Part shown: positions 50,277-58,161 of the stretch, piece by piece
Numbering within the stretch: position 1 is the stretch's first letter
Layout of the letters: each line of letters starts with the position of its first letter
Origin: Bradyrhizobium diazoefficiens
Lineage (GTDB): Bacteria; Pseudomonadota; Alphaproteobacteria; Rhizobiales; Xanthobacteraceae
DNA length: 64,000 nt
Reading direction: 5' to 3'
NCBI RefSeq assembly: GCF_018131015.1
Contig: NZ_JAFCJJ010000010.1
Coordinates: 62,001 to 126,000 of the forward strand
Translations under genes and position numbers: made by a program
Notes under the pieces: generated by a model
Database searches by the model: none
Told to the model about the DNA's origin: nothing
What the model saw: the letters and a program-made list of their open reading frames with translations, nothing else

Positions 50277-51167
50277 ATGACCCGGTTTGACGGCGAGGTT
50301 TCGCCAGCCTTCGAGATCGTGGAGCCCGCCGAGTGGCGCGCACCGATCATCTTCAACTCGCCGCATTCCGGCTCGACCTATCCGGACGACTTCCTCGTAG
50401 CCTCGCGCATCGATCTGCCGACGCTGCGCCGCTCGGAAGATTCCTTCATGGACGAGCTGATCGGCCACTTGAGCGATCGCGGCTTTCCGACCGTGCGGGT
50501 CAACTTTCCGCGCTCCTATGTCGACGTCAATCGCGAGCCCTACGAGCTCGACCCGCGGATGTTCTCCGGACGTCTGCCGAGTTTTGCCAATACCCGCTCG
50601 ATGCGGGTCGCGGGCGGGCTCGGCACCATTCCGCGCGTGGTCGGCGATGGCCAGGAGATCTACCGCGACCGCATCCTGGTCGATGACGCGCTGGCGCGGA
50701 TCGAGACGCTCTACAAGCCCTATCATCGCGCACTGCGGCGGCTGATCAACAAGGTGCATCAGATGTTCGGCACCGTGGTCCTGGTCGACTGCCATTCGAT
50801 GCCTTCGGTCGGCGTCAGCCGGGACGAGCCGCGCCGGCCCGACGTCGTGATCGGCGACCGCTACGGCACGAGCTGCACGCCGCTGTTGCCGGACCGCGTC
50901 GAGGAGACCATGAGCGGGCTCGGCTATTCGATCGGCCGCAACAAGCCCTATGCCGGCGGCTTCATCACCGAGCATTACGGCAACCCGGCGAGCGGCCTGC
51001 ATGCGGTGCAGCTGGAGCTCAACCGCGCCATCTACATGGACGAACGGCGGCGCGAGCGCGGACCGCGCTTTTCGCAAATCGCCTCCGACTTCGCGGTGCT
51101 CGCCGACGTGCTGGCGAGCACGATCCCGTTCGGCGATCTCGGCCCGTTCCAGGCCGCTGCGGAATAG
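50277..51167 (+). CDS. N-formylglutamate amidohydrolase family protein
   Basis: 296 aa. HutG-type FGase: the metal-binding SPHSGSTYP, VNFPRSYVDVNREPYELD, VDCHSMPS and GGFITEHYGNP motifs are all visible. It would release formate from N-formylglutamate in histidine degradation or act on a related N-formyl amino acid. Divergent from cpdR, upstream of hisN, an order seen in other Rhizobiales. No other hut genes are nearby. Confidence 0.88.
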   Translation: MTRFDGEVSPAFEIVEPAEWRAPIIFNSPHSGSTYPDDFLVASRIDLPTLRRSEDSFMDELIGHLSDRGFPTVRVNFPRSYVDVNREPYELDPRMFSGRLPSFANTRSMRVAGGLGTIPRVVGDGQEIYRDRILVDDALARIETLYKPYHRALRRLINKVHQMFGTVVLVDCHSMPSVGVSRDEPRRPDVVIGDRYGTSCTPLLPDRVEETMSGLGYSIGRNKPYAGGFITEHYGNPASGLHAVQLELNRAIYMDERRRERGPRFSQIASDFAVLADVLASTIPFGDLGPFQAAAE

Positions 51168-51258
51168 ACTTAAGCCGTCCACGAACCATCGTGCGTTTGG
51201 CGCGATCACGTTTTCACTTCGAAGACGCATCGCGCCTGAACTGAAGACAGCACCCAAG

Positions 51259-51293
51259 AAAAAAGGGCCGCTCGCGAATGACGCAAGCGGCCC
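51259..51293 (-). terminator. Intrinsic terminator of the sRNA
   Basis: On the minus strand the stem GGGCCGCU/AGCGGCCC (51286-51293 with 51265-51272) is followed by TTTTTT (51264-51259) and CTTGGG. It belongs to the minus strand, not to the plus-strand gene ending at 51167. Confidence 0.85.
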
Positions 51294-51349
51294 AAGTCTA
51301 GGGAGGAAACGCCCAAGGAGGGCAGCGGTAACGCGAGGCGCTACCGCAC
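51259..51349 (-). ncRNA. Candidate trans-acting sRNA, suhB/MmgR (alpha-r8) family-like
   Basis: About 91 nt on the minus strand, from about 51349 to 51259. Stem 1 is a 10-bp hairpin (51325-51347, arms GCGGUAGCGC / GCGUUACCGC, loop CUC). Stem 2 is GCCC-UCCUU-GGGC with anti-Shine-Dalgarno UCCUU in the loop, followed by single-stranded UUUCCUCCCUAG. Stem 3 is the terminator GGGCCGCU...AGCGGCCC plus UUUUUU. CCUCC motifs in exposed positions, next to an inositol-monophosphatase-family gene, match the suhB/MmgR RNA family. A -35/-10 with 17-base spacing lies correctly upstream. Confidence 0.8.
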
Positions 51350-51355
51350 CGCAAC

Positions 51356-51384
51356 AATATGCGACCGCGGCGCACAAAGCGCAA
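51356..51384 (-). promoter_or_regulatory. Predicted sigma-70-type promoter of the sRNA
   Basis: Minus strand: -35 TTGCGC (51384-51379), 17-base spacer, -10 CATATT (51361-51356), predicting a start near 51349, two bases before the first hairpin. Both hexamers match the consensus in 4 of 6 positions. Fits well with the RNA structure. Confidence 0.55.
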
Positions 51385-51686
51385 GGGCTTTTGAACGGTT
51401 TTCCATGCAATTCGCGCATGGCTCGGTTGCTTCCCGAGAAACCCAGATTCAGTTTCTTTGATAAGGAAATTCAATGGGTTGATTGGTGTTTGCATACGAA
51501 CGAGGCAGCACCGGAACTAAGCTTTTAACGCCATGATCGGTATTTGTTCAGCGGATGACTGAGGTGAGGCAGCTAGTGGCGGCATCCAAAATACCAGGGT
51601 GCAAGATCAAGACAGCGCTGCCCGCAAGCGGCGATTTGAGCTAGGCAGATGCAAGCTTCACCCGACTTTCGCTTTGAGGATCAGCC

Positions 51687-52469
51687 GTGACGGTGATCGA
51701 CTTCTCCGCCTTCATCGGTCGGCTCGCCACCGCCTCCGGCGAAACCATCCTGCCGTTCTTCCGCACCTCGCTGTCGATCGACGACAAGAGCAAGACCAAG
51801 GATTTCGACCCCGTGACCGAGGCCGACCGCGCCGCCGAGGCGGTGATGCGGCGGCTGATCAAGGCGAGCTTTCCCCAGCACGGCATCGTCGGCGAGGAAT
51901 TCGGCAACGAGCGCGAGGACGCCGACTATGTCTGGGTGCTCGACCCCATCGACGGCACCAAGTCCTTCATCGGCGGCTTTCCGATCTGGGGCACGCTGAT
52001 CGCGCTGCTGCACAAGGGCGCACCGGTGTACGGCATGATGCACCAGCCCTTCATCGGCGAGCGTTTCTCCGGCGACAACGGCTCGGCCAATTACAAGGGC
52101 CCCTCCGGCGAGCGCCGGCTCCAGGTCCGCCGCTGCGCCTCGCTGTCGGAGGCGACGACCTACACCACGAGCCCGCTGCTGATGAACGAGCGCGACCGCG
52201 CCATCTTCGGCCGGATCGAAAAGGGCGCGCGGCTGTCGCGCTATGGCGGCGACTGTTACTCCTACTGCATGCTCGCGGCGGGCCATGTCGATCTCGTGGT
52301 CGAGACCGAGCTGAAGCCTTACGACATCGCGGCGCTGATCCCGATCGTGACCGGCGCCGGTGGCGTCGTCACCACCTGGGAAGGCAAGCCGGCGCAGGGC
52401 GGCGGCCGCATCATCGCGGCGGGCGATCCGCGCGTTCACGAAGAAGCACTGAAGCTGCTCAACGGATAG
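51687..52469 (+). CDS. hisN: Histidinol-phosphatase, inositol-monophosphatase-like (HisN type)
   Basis: 260 aa. IMPase fold: EEFG region (GIVGEEFGNERED), the DPIDGTKSF metal motif and KPYDIAALIPIV at the C-terminus. In Rhizobiales this subfamily supplies the histidinol-phosphate phosphatase of histidine synthesis, although SuhB-type inositol phosphatases look similar. GTG at 51687 is preceded by GAGGATC. A 519-bp spacer upstream contains the sRNA on the opposite strand; no ORF there is convincing. Confidence 0.85.
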   Translation: MTVIDFSAFIGRLATASGETILPFFRTSLSIDDKSKTKDFDPVTEADRAAEAVMRRLIKASFPQHGIVGEEFGNEREDADYVWVLDPIDGTKSFIGGFPIWGTLIALLHKGAPVYGMMHQPFIGERFSGDNGSANYKGPSGERRLQVRRCASLSEATTYTTSPLLMNERDRAIFGRIEKGARLSRYGGDCYSYCMLAAGHVDLVVETELKPYDIAALIPIVTGAGGVVTTWEGKPAQGGGRIIAAGDPRVHEEALKLLNG

Positions 52470-52487
52470 ACACGAAAAAGGGCCTGC

Positions 52488-53453
52488 ATGAAAACCCGGG
52501 GTCGCCTGCTCCTCGCAATCCTGCTTCTGCTGCCGACACTCGCCTCTGCCCAGAATTTTCCAGCCAAGCCGATCAAGCTGATCGTGCCGTTCCCGGCCGG
52601 CGGTCCCAACGACATCATCGCGCGCGTGGTCGGCCAGCGCATGTCGGAGTTGTCGGGCCAGCCGGTGCTGATCGACAACCGCGGTGGCCAGGGCGGCGTG
52701 CTCGGCACCGACGCGGTCGCCAAGAGCCCGCCCGACGGCTACACCGTCGCCATCACCTCCGCCGGCGCGCTCGCGATCAGCCCGAGCATGGAGAAGGTCG
52801 CCTACGACACGCTCTCCGACCTCACCCCGATCACCCTGGTTGCGACCGTGCCGGAAATGCTGGTGGTGGCGACCAACGTTCCCGCCAGGAACATCGGCGA
52901 GCTGATCGCGCTCGCCAAGGCGCAGCCCGGCAAGCTCAATTTCGCTTCCACCGGCCCCGGCAGCCTGCCGCATCTCGCCGGCGAATTGTTCAAGCTGGCG
53001 GCGAAGATCGACATCGTCCACGTGCCCTATCGCGGTGCTGCGCCCGCGGTGAACGATCTTCTGGGGCAGCAGGTGCAGATGACCTTCCTGGACCTGCCGA
53101 TCCTGCTGCCGCAGATCAAGGCCGGTGCCCTGAACGCCATCGTGATCGGCTCGGCCGCGCGCGTCCCGACCGCGCCTGACGTGCCGACCACCGCGGAAGC
53201 CGGCTTCCCCGACCTGCGCATCGAGAACTGGTACGGCATGGTGGCGCCAAAGGGCACGCCGAAGGAGATCGTCACCGCGCTGCATGCGCTGGCGACCAAG
53301 GCCATGGCCGATCCCGCAGTGAAGGACAAGCTCGCGGCCCAGGGCGCGACACTGGTCGGCGATGAGCCGGAGCATTTCCGCGCATTCATCGCCGACGAGA
53401 CGAAGAAGTGGGCGAAGGTGATCAAGGACGCCGGCGTGGAGACGGCGAAGTAG
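52488..53453 (+). CDS. Bug/TctC family tripartite tricarboxylate transporter substrate-binding protein
   Basis: 321 aa. Signal peptide (RLLLAILLLLPTLASAQNFP), then PIKLIVPFPAGGPNDIIARVV, NRGGQGGVLGTDAV and LPHLAGELFKLAAKIDIVHVPYRG, all typical of Bug proteins that bind carboxylates or amino-acid derivatives in the periplasm. No TctA or TctB membrane subunit is nearby, which is usual for Bug paralogues. 18 bp after hisN; the shared mRNA may be only read-through. Confidence 0.92.
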   Translation: MKTRGRLLLAILLLLPTLASAQNFPAKPIKLIVPFPAGGPNDIIARVVGQRMSELSGQPVLIDNRGGQGGVLGTDAVAKSPPDGYTVAITSAGALAISPSMEKVAYDTLSDLTPITLVATVPEMLVVATNVPARNIGELIALAKAQPGKLNFASTGPGSLPHLAGELFKLAAKIDIVHVPYRGAAPAVNDLLGQQVQMTFLDLPILLPQIKAGALNAIVIGSAARVPTAPDVPTTAEAGFPDLRIENWYGMVAPKGTPKEIVTALHALATKAMADPAVKDKLAAQGATLVGDEPEHFRAFIADETKKWAKVIKDAGVETAK

Positions 53454-53472
53454 TCGAAGGCTGTTGCCACAC

Positions 53473-53557
53473 CGTCATGGCCGGGCTTGTCCCGGCCATC
53501 CACGTCTTTGCCGCGGCACCAAGAACGTGGATGCCCGGGACAAGCCCGGGCATGACG
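53473..53557. repeat. Intergenic inverted repeat (33-bp arms)
   Basis: Arms 53473-53505 and 53525-53557 are complementary with two mismatches around a 19-base centre. cgtcatggccgggcttgtcc style, another frequent Bradyrhizobium-type repeat. Fills the convergent gap between the Bug protein and LysR genes. Confidence 0.75.
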
Positions 53558-53572
53558 AGTTTGCCGCGCTCC

Positions 53573-54463
53573 TCACACCGCCTCCGCCCGCAAATGCTCC
53601 ACCAGCAGCTTCGCCGGCCTTGGCAATGTCCTGAAGCTGCGTGCGCAGATCACGAGCTTGCGGTTGGCCCACGCGTCGCGCAGGCGGACCATGGCGATCG
53701 GCATCAGCTTTGCGCAGCGGCGGGCGGCGGCTTCGGGCACCAGCGCAACGCCGACATCGGCGGCGACCATCTGGCAGATCGCGTCGAAGTCGCGCAGCCG
53801 CGCGCGGAAATGCGGACGCATGCCGAGCCGCGCGGCGTGCTTTGAAATATGCATCTGAAGCGCGGTGGCGCTGGTCAGGCCGACGAAATCGCAGTCCCCC
53901 GCCTCCTGGAAATCGATCTGGCGACGGCCGGCAAACGGGCCGCGGCGGGAGGTCACCAGCGTCAGGCGGTCCTCGCTGAAGCGAAAACGCTCGATGTGGC
54001 CGGGCAGCGCGTGCTCGGCGGCGAATCCGAGATCGGCGGCGCCCGCCGTGATCGCGGCCGCGATGTCGGTGCTCTCGCGCTCCTCGATGTCGATGGCGAC
54101 GTCGCGATGCTCGCGCAGGAAGCCGGCGAGCGCCTTCGGCAGATGCTCCGACAGGCCCGAGGTGTTGGCGAGGAAATGCACGCTGGCGCGCACCCCGCTG
54201 GCAAAGCCCGCAAGATCGCCGCGCATGGCGTCGACCTGGTGGATCACGAGCCGCGCATGATCGAGCAGGCTTTCGCCTGCCGCGGTCAGCTCGACGCCGC
54301 GGCGCCCGCGCTTGAGCAGGGCGACGCCGAGCGCGTCCTCGAGCCCCTTGATGCGCGCGCTGGCCGAGGCGAGCGCGAGGTGCGACCGCTCCGCGCCGCG
54401 GGTGATGCTGCGCTGGTCGGCGACCGCAATGAAGAGCTGGAGATCGACGAGGTCGAATCGCAC
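53573..54463 (-). CDS. LysR-family transcriptional regulator
   Basis: 296 aa. N-terminal winged helix-turn-helix (DLQLFIAVADQRSITRGAERSHLALASASARIKGLEDALGVALL) and periplasmic-binding-like effector domain with SVHFLANTSGLSEHLPKAL and LALVPEAAARR-like VALVPEAAARRC. It is divergent from a TauE/SafE-type exporter gene; two dyads lie in the spacer (54484-54540), so the exporter is the likely target. Ligand unknown. Confidence 0.92.
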   Translation of the reverse strand: MRFDLVDLQLFIAVADQRSITRGAERSHLALASASARIKGLEDALGVALLKRGRRGVELTAAGESLLDHARLVIHQVDAMRGDLAGFASGVRASVHFLANTSGLSEHLPKALAGFLREHRDVAIDIEERESTDIAAAITAGAADLGFAAEHALPGHIERFRFSEDRLTLVTSRRGPFAGRRQIDFQEAGDCDFVGLTSATALQMHISKHAARLGMRPHFRARLRDFDAICQMVAADVGVALVPEAAARRCAKLMPIAMVRLRDAWANRKLVICARSFRTLPRPAKLLVEHLRAEAV

Positions 54464-54483
54464 GCGCGTGTCCTCCAGGACTT

Positions 54484-54540
54484 AGCCTTCGTGCCAGACG
54501 AAGGCTGTCTCCGTAACCTCCAGATTGTGCCGGGATACGG
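54484..54540. promoter_or_regulatory. LysR-type recognition and activation dyads
   Basis: agccttcg-N7-cgaaggct (54484-54506) is a perfect palindrome containing the T-N11-A core (TCGTGCCAGACGA). A second dyad ccgtaacc-N14-ggatacgg (54511-54540) has one mismatch and is close to the exporter start. The pair resembles the recognition-binding and activation-binding sites of LysR regulators. Confidence 0.65.
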
Positions 54541-54560
54541 TTTCGGTCAATGTGGCCGGC

Positions 54561-55313
54561 ATGATCGACCCGCTCCTCGTGCTCATCGCCGCCGTGTTCC
54601 TGATCGCCGGATTCGTCAAGGGCGTGATCGGGCTCGGCCTGCCGACCGTCTCCATGGGCCTGCTCGCGGTCAGCATGGCGCCGGGACGCGCGATCGCCAT
54701 CGTCATCGTGCCCGCCATCGTCACCAACATCTGGCAGACCTTCGCCGGCCCCTATCTGCGCGACATCCTGAGACGGCTGTGGCCGCTGATGATCGGCACT
54801 GTGATCGGGTGCTGGCTCAATGCCGGCGCGCTCACCGGGCCCCATGCGCGCTACGGTACGATCGTGCTCGGCGTGCTGCTGGTCGTCTACGCGATCATCG
54901 GGCTCAACAAGTTCAAGTTCCACGTCGCGCCGCAGAACGAGAAATGGGTCGGCGGCGTGGTGGGCGTTATCACCGGCGCGATCTCGGCCTCGACCGGCGT
55001 GCAGGTGATCCCGTCGATGCCGTTCATGCAGGCGATCGGCATGGAGAAGGACGAGCTGGTGCAGGCGCTCGGCGTGTTCTTCACCACGGCAACGCTCGCG
55101 CTCGCCTTCAACCTCACCGCCGGCGGCCTGCTCACCCCGGCCAATGCCGTGCCCGGGGCCATCGGAATGGCGATGGCCTTTGCCGGAATGTTCATCGGCC
55201 AGTCGGTGCGGGCGCGGATGCCGGCTGAGGCGTTTCGCCGCTGGTTCCTGGTCGCGATGATCCTGCTCGGCCTCTATCTGGCCGGCGGCGCGCTGCTGAA
55301 GGAATTTGCCTGA
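54561..55313 (+). CDS. Sulfite exporter TauE/SafE family membrane protein
   Basis: 250 aa with about eight helices in two repeats (LVLIAAVFLIAGFVKGVIGLGLP and VGGVVGVITGAISASTGVQVIP). GVIGLGLPTVSMGL and TGAISASTG are typical signature segments. It may export a sulfur-containing anion or organic acid. The ATG at 54561 is preferred; a TTG frame to 54525 adds residues inside the operator region. No strong ribosome site. Divergent from the LysR gene. Confidence 0.88.
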   Translation: MIDPLLVLIAAVFLIAGFVKGVIGLGLPTVSMGLLAVSMAPGRAIAIVIVPAIVTNIWQTFAGPYLRDILRRLWPLMIGTVIGCWLNAGALTGPHARYGTIVLGVLLVVYAIIGLNKFKFHVAPQNEKWVGGVVGVITGAISASTGVQVIPSMPFMQAIGMEKDELVQALGVFFTTATLALAFNLTAGGLLTPANAVPGAIGMAMAFAGMFIGQSVRARMPAEAFRRWFLVAMILLGLYLAGGALLKEFA

Positions 55314-55314
55314 G

Positions 55315-55947
55315 TTACCGCGTCTGAAGCATCGCGACGCGGACGCCGAGATAGATGAAGAAGCCGCCGAGCGCGCGATTGACCCAGGCGATCGCGCCCG
55401 CCGAGTTCCGCAAACCGTTGGCGGCCCTGGCCGCGAACGCCGCCAGCACCAGGCACCACAGCGTTCCCGTGCAGATGAAGATCAGGCCGAGGGTCAGGAA
55501 GGCGAGCGGCTTGTGCGCGGCGTCGGCTGCGACGAATTGCGGCAGGAAGGCCAGGAAGAACAACGCGACCTTGGGATTGAGCGCGTTGGTGAAGACGCCC
55601 TGCAGGAACACCCGCCGCAACGAGCTCCGCACCGGCTCGTCAATGCCGGGCGCGAGCGCCGGGCGCGACCACAGCATCTGAAGCCCGGTCAGGACGAGAT
55701 AGGCCGCGCCGACGAGCTTCAGGATCGAGAATGCGGTGGATGAGGCCATCAGCAGGGCCGAGAGCCCGATGGCTGCTCCCGCGACATGGAAAAAGCAGCC
55801 GCAACTGATGCCGAACGCGGCCGCGGCCCCGCCGCGCCACCCCATCTGCATGCTGCGACCGATAACATAGACCGAGTCCGGGCCCGGCGTGATGTTGAGC
55901 AGCACGCCCGACAGGACGAACAGCCAGATCTCGTGAATGCCCAGCAT
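55315..55947 (-). CDS. LysE/RhtB family amino-acid exporter
   Basis: 210 aa with about six helices. The family motif LLNITPGPDSVYVIGRSMQMG and GCFFHVAGAAIGLSALL are followed by GAAYLVLTGLQMLWS, then FFLAFLPQF and the C-terminal FIYLGVRVAML. Exports an amino acid or derivative such as homoserine or threonine. Start ATG 55947 (the frame to 55989 is excluded as poorly conserved). Stop is 1 bp from the convergent exporter gene stop. Divergent from the cyclase gene. Confidence 0.88.
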   Translation of the reverse strand: MLGIHEIWLFVLSGVLLNITPGPDSVYVIGRSMQMGWRGGAAAAFGISCGCFFHVAGAAIGLSALLMASSTAFSILKLVGAAYLVLTGLQMLWSRPALAPGIDEPVRSSLRRVFLQGVFTNALNPKVALFFLAFLPQFVAADAAHKPLAFLTLGLIFICTGTLWCLVLAAFAARAANGLRNSAGAIAWVNRALGGFFIYLGVRVAMLQTR

Positions 55948-56176
55948 GAAGGAGGCTCCCGCCGCCCGCCCGCGGGCGGCCTCAGGCATCCGGGCTTAGT
56001 CGGTTCGCTCCCTGCCGTCCACAGCCGGGACTGCACGGGATTTGAATCGAATTTGCATTGCGGATCGCACTTTCGCTCGGCCGCATCTGCTCTATAAAGA
56101 CAGGGTTCTTGAAATGCGGGATTCGCGGCGACTGCCACATCATGGCCGGTCGGCGCCCCCTTGGAGCTCCGGGGAT

Positions 56177-57973
56177 ATGGAAAGACGCCTGGCCGCCATC
56201 GTCTGCGCCGACGTCGCCGGCTATTCGCGCATGATGGGCCAGGACGAGGCCGGCACCCATGCGGCCTTCAAGGCCCATCGCAGCGCCATTCACCCCATCA
56301 TCCTCAATCATGGCGGCCGGGTCGTGAAAAACACCGGCGACGGCTTCCTGCTCGAGTTCCCGTCCATCGTCGGCGCCACCGAGGCCGCGGTCGCGATGCA
56401 ATCGCTGATGGCCGAGCGCAACCACCATCTGCCCGCCGAGCGCGCCATGCAGTTCCGGCTCGGCATCCACATGGGCGACGTCATCGCCGACGAGGACGAG
56501 GTCTTCGGTGACGACGTCAACATCGCCGTCCGTCTCGAATCGGTCTCGAGCCCGGGCGGCTTCGCCATCTCGGGCAAGGCCTATGGCGAGGCGAGCAGGC
56601 ATCTCAGCGTGCCGCTGGTCGATGGCGGCAACCACCGTTTCAAGAACATCAAGGACCCGATCCCCGTCTGGACCTGGACGCATGAGGGCGCACCTGCGCT
56701 CGCGCCCGGGCAGAAGGAGGCATCCGCCCTCTCGCAGCAGTACCGCACCGCAATCGTCGGGGTGCTGCCCTTCGCCAATCTCAGCGACGCCCAGGACGAA
56801 TATTTCTCCGACGGCCTGACCGAGGACCTGATCCACGCGCTGTCGCTGCAATCGTTCTATCGCGTGCTGGGCCGCAACTCGACCTTCGCGTTCAAGGGCA
56901 AGAATGTGAGCACCCGCCTGATCGCGCGGGAGATCGACGCGACCTACCTGATCCAGGGCTCGGTGCGACGGGCCGGCGCCAAGATCCGTGTCACCGCCGA
57001 CCTGGTCGCGCCGGAGACCGGCGAGCAGCTCTGGACCGGCCGCTACGACCGCGACATCGGCGACCTCTTCGCGATGCAGGACGAGATCACCACCAACCTG
57101 TCCGCCGCCATCGCCACCGAGATCGTCCGGGCCGAAGCCTCCGCGCCGGCGCGGCTGTCGACCGACGTCTCCGCCTGGGACCGCTTCCTCAAGGGCCTGT
57201 CGCACTACTACCGCAACACCAAGGAGGATCTGCACGCCGCCATCGACCTGTTCCGGGAAGCCATCGCGCTCGATCCCAAACTGTCGATCGCCCATGCCTA
57301 TCTGGCCACGATCCAGATCCAGAGCATCCAGTTCGGCTGGGTCAAGGGCACGCGCGAGATGTGGGCCGAGGCCATGAACCTCGCCGAGACGAGCGTCCGG
57401 CTCGACCCGCGCTCGTCCTTCGCGTTCTCGATCCTGTCCTGGGCGCACGGGATGGAAGGGCACTATGAGGCGGCGATGGACGCCGCCAGGCGCGCGGTGG
57501 CGCTGAACCCCTACGACATGGGCGCGCGCGGCGTGCAGGGCATCTGCCACTTCATCATCGGCGAGCACCGGGAAGCGATCGCACTGTTCTCGATGGCCGC
57601 GCAGCGCGACAACAGCGACCCGCGCTATCAATGGGCGGGGCTGAACGCCTTCAGCCACTACCTCGTCGGACAATATGACGCGACCCTGTCCTGGGCCCGC
57701 GAGCAGCTCTACATCAACCCGAACCACATGCAGGCGCTGGCAATCCGTGCCGCGGCGCTGGCGCAGCTGGGACGTACCGGGGAGGCCGCCGAGGCCACCG
57801 AGGTTCTGATGCGCAACTATCCGAACCTGAATCTCGAGCGTCACCTGCGCAATTTTCACTGGAAGCGGCCCGAAGACATCGCGCATTACCGCGAGGGACT
57901 GTTGAAGGCGGGCGTGCCGCTCGGCAAGCTGACCCTCGTCCAGAGCGACATCAAGCGCGCCGCCGAATCCTGA
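56177..57973 (+). CDS. Class III adenylate/guanylate cyclase with TPR domain
   Basis: 598 aa. The N-terminal cyclase domain (1-175) has metal-binding D12 (CADVAGYSRMM) and D55 (KNTGDGFLLEF), with base- and ribose-contacting residues in GDDVNIAVRLESV (N115, R119). Residues about 185-300 hold FANLSDAQDEYFSDGLTEDLIHAL and a TolB-like alpha/beta module (VRRAGAKIRVTADLVAPETGEQLW), followed by TPR-like repeats to the end. Typical of rhizobial CYA proteins, many per genome. The cyclase core seems active. Divergent from LysE. The ATG at 56177 follows GGGGAT. Confidence 0.92.
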   Translation: MERRLAAIVCADVAGYSRMMGQDEAGTHAAFKAHRSAIHPIILNHGGRVVKNTGDGFLLEFPSIVGATEAAVAMQSLMAERNHHLPAERAMQFRLGIHMGDVIADEDEVFGDDVNIAVRLESVSSPGGFAISGKAYGEASRHLSVPLVDGGNHRFKNIKDPIPVWTWTHEGAPALAPGQKEASALSQQYRTAIVGVLPFANLSDAQDEYFSDGLTEDLIHALSLQSFYRVLGRNSTFAFKGKNVSTRLIAREIDATYLIQGSVRRAGAKIRVTADLVAPETGEQLWTGRYDRDIGDLFAMQDEITTNLSAAIATEIVRAEASAPARLSTDVSAWDRFLKGLSHYYRNTKEDLHAAIDLFREAIALDPKLSIAHAYLATIQIQSIQFGWVKGTREMWAEAMNLAETSVRLDPRSSFAFSILSWAHGMEGHYEAAMDAARRAVALNPYDMGARGVQGICHFIIGEHREAIALFSMAAQRDNSDPRYQWAGLNAFSHYLVGQYDATLSWAREQLYINPNHMQALAIRAAALAQLGRTGEAAEATEVLMRNYPNLNLERHLRNFHWKRPEDIAHYREGLLKAGVPLGKLTLVQSDIKRAAES

Positions 57974-58161
57974 GGGCAAGCCGCGCGCCCGGGCCGGTCT
58001 CACCCCCTGTTTTATTGACACGGCAGCGAATTCAGCCACACTTCATCACACGCTGAAGTAGCATATGGTCCTCCGGCCGGCGCTTGCTGTCTGTTAAACC
58101 TTTTCGACGTTCTATCGGCGCGGCTGCATTTCCGATTCGTTTCTTTTCAGGACTTTGACCG

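Noticed and set aside
51298..51495. 65-codon minus-strand ORF over the sRNA
   Set aside because: The region folds as an RNA with promoter and terminator; the ORF has no ribosome site and spans the -10 box.
56042..56176. N-terminal extension of the cyclase ORF
   Set aside because: Composition unlike cyclases; ATG at 56177 begins the conserved region.
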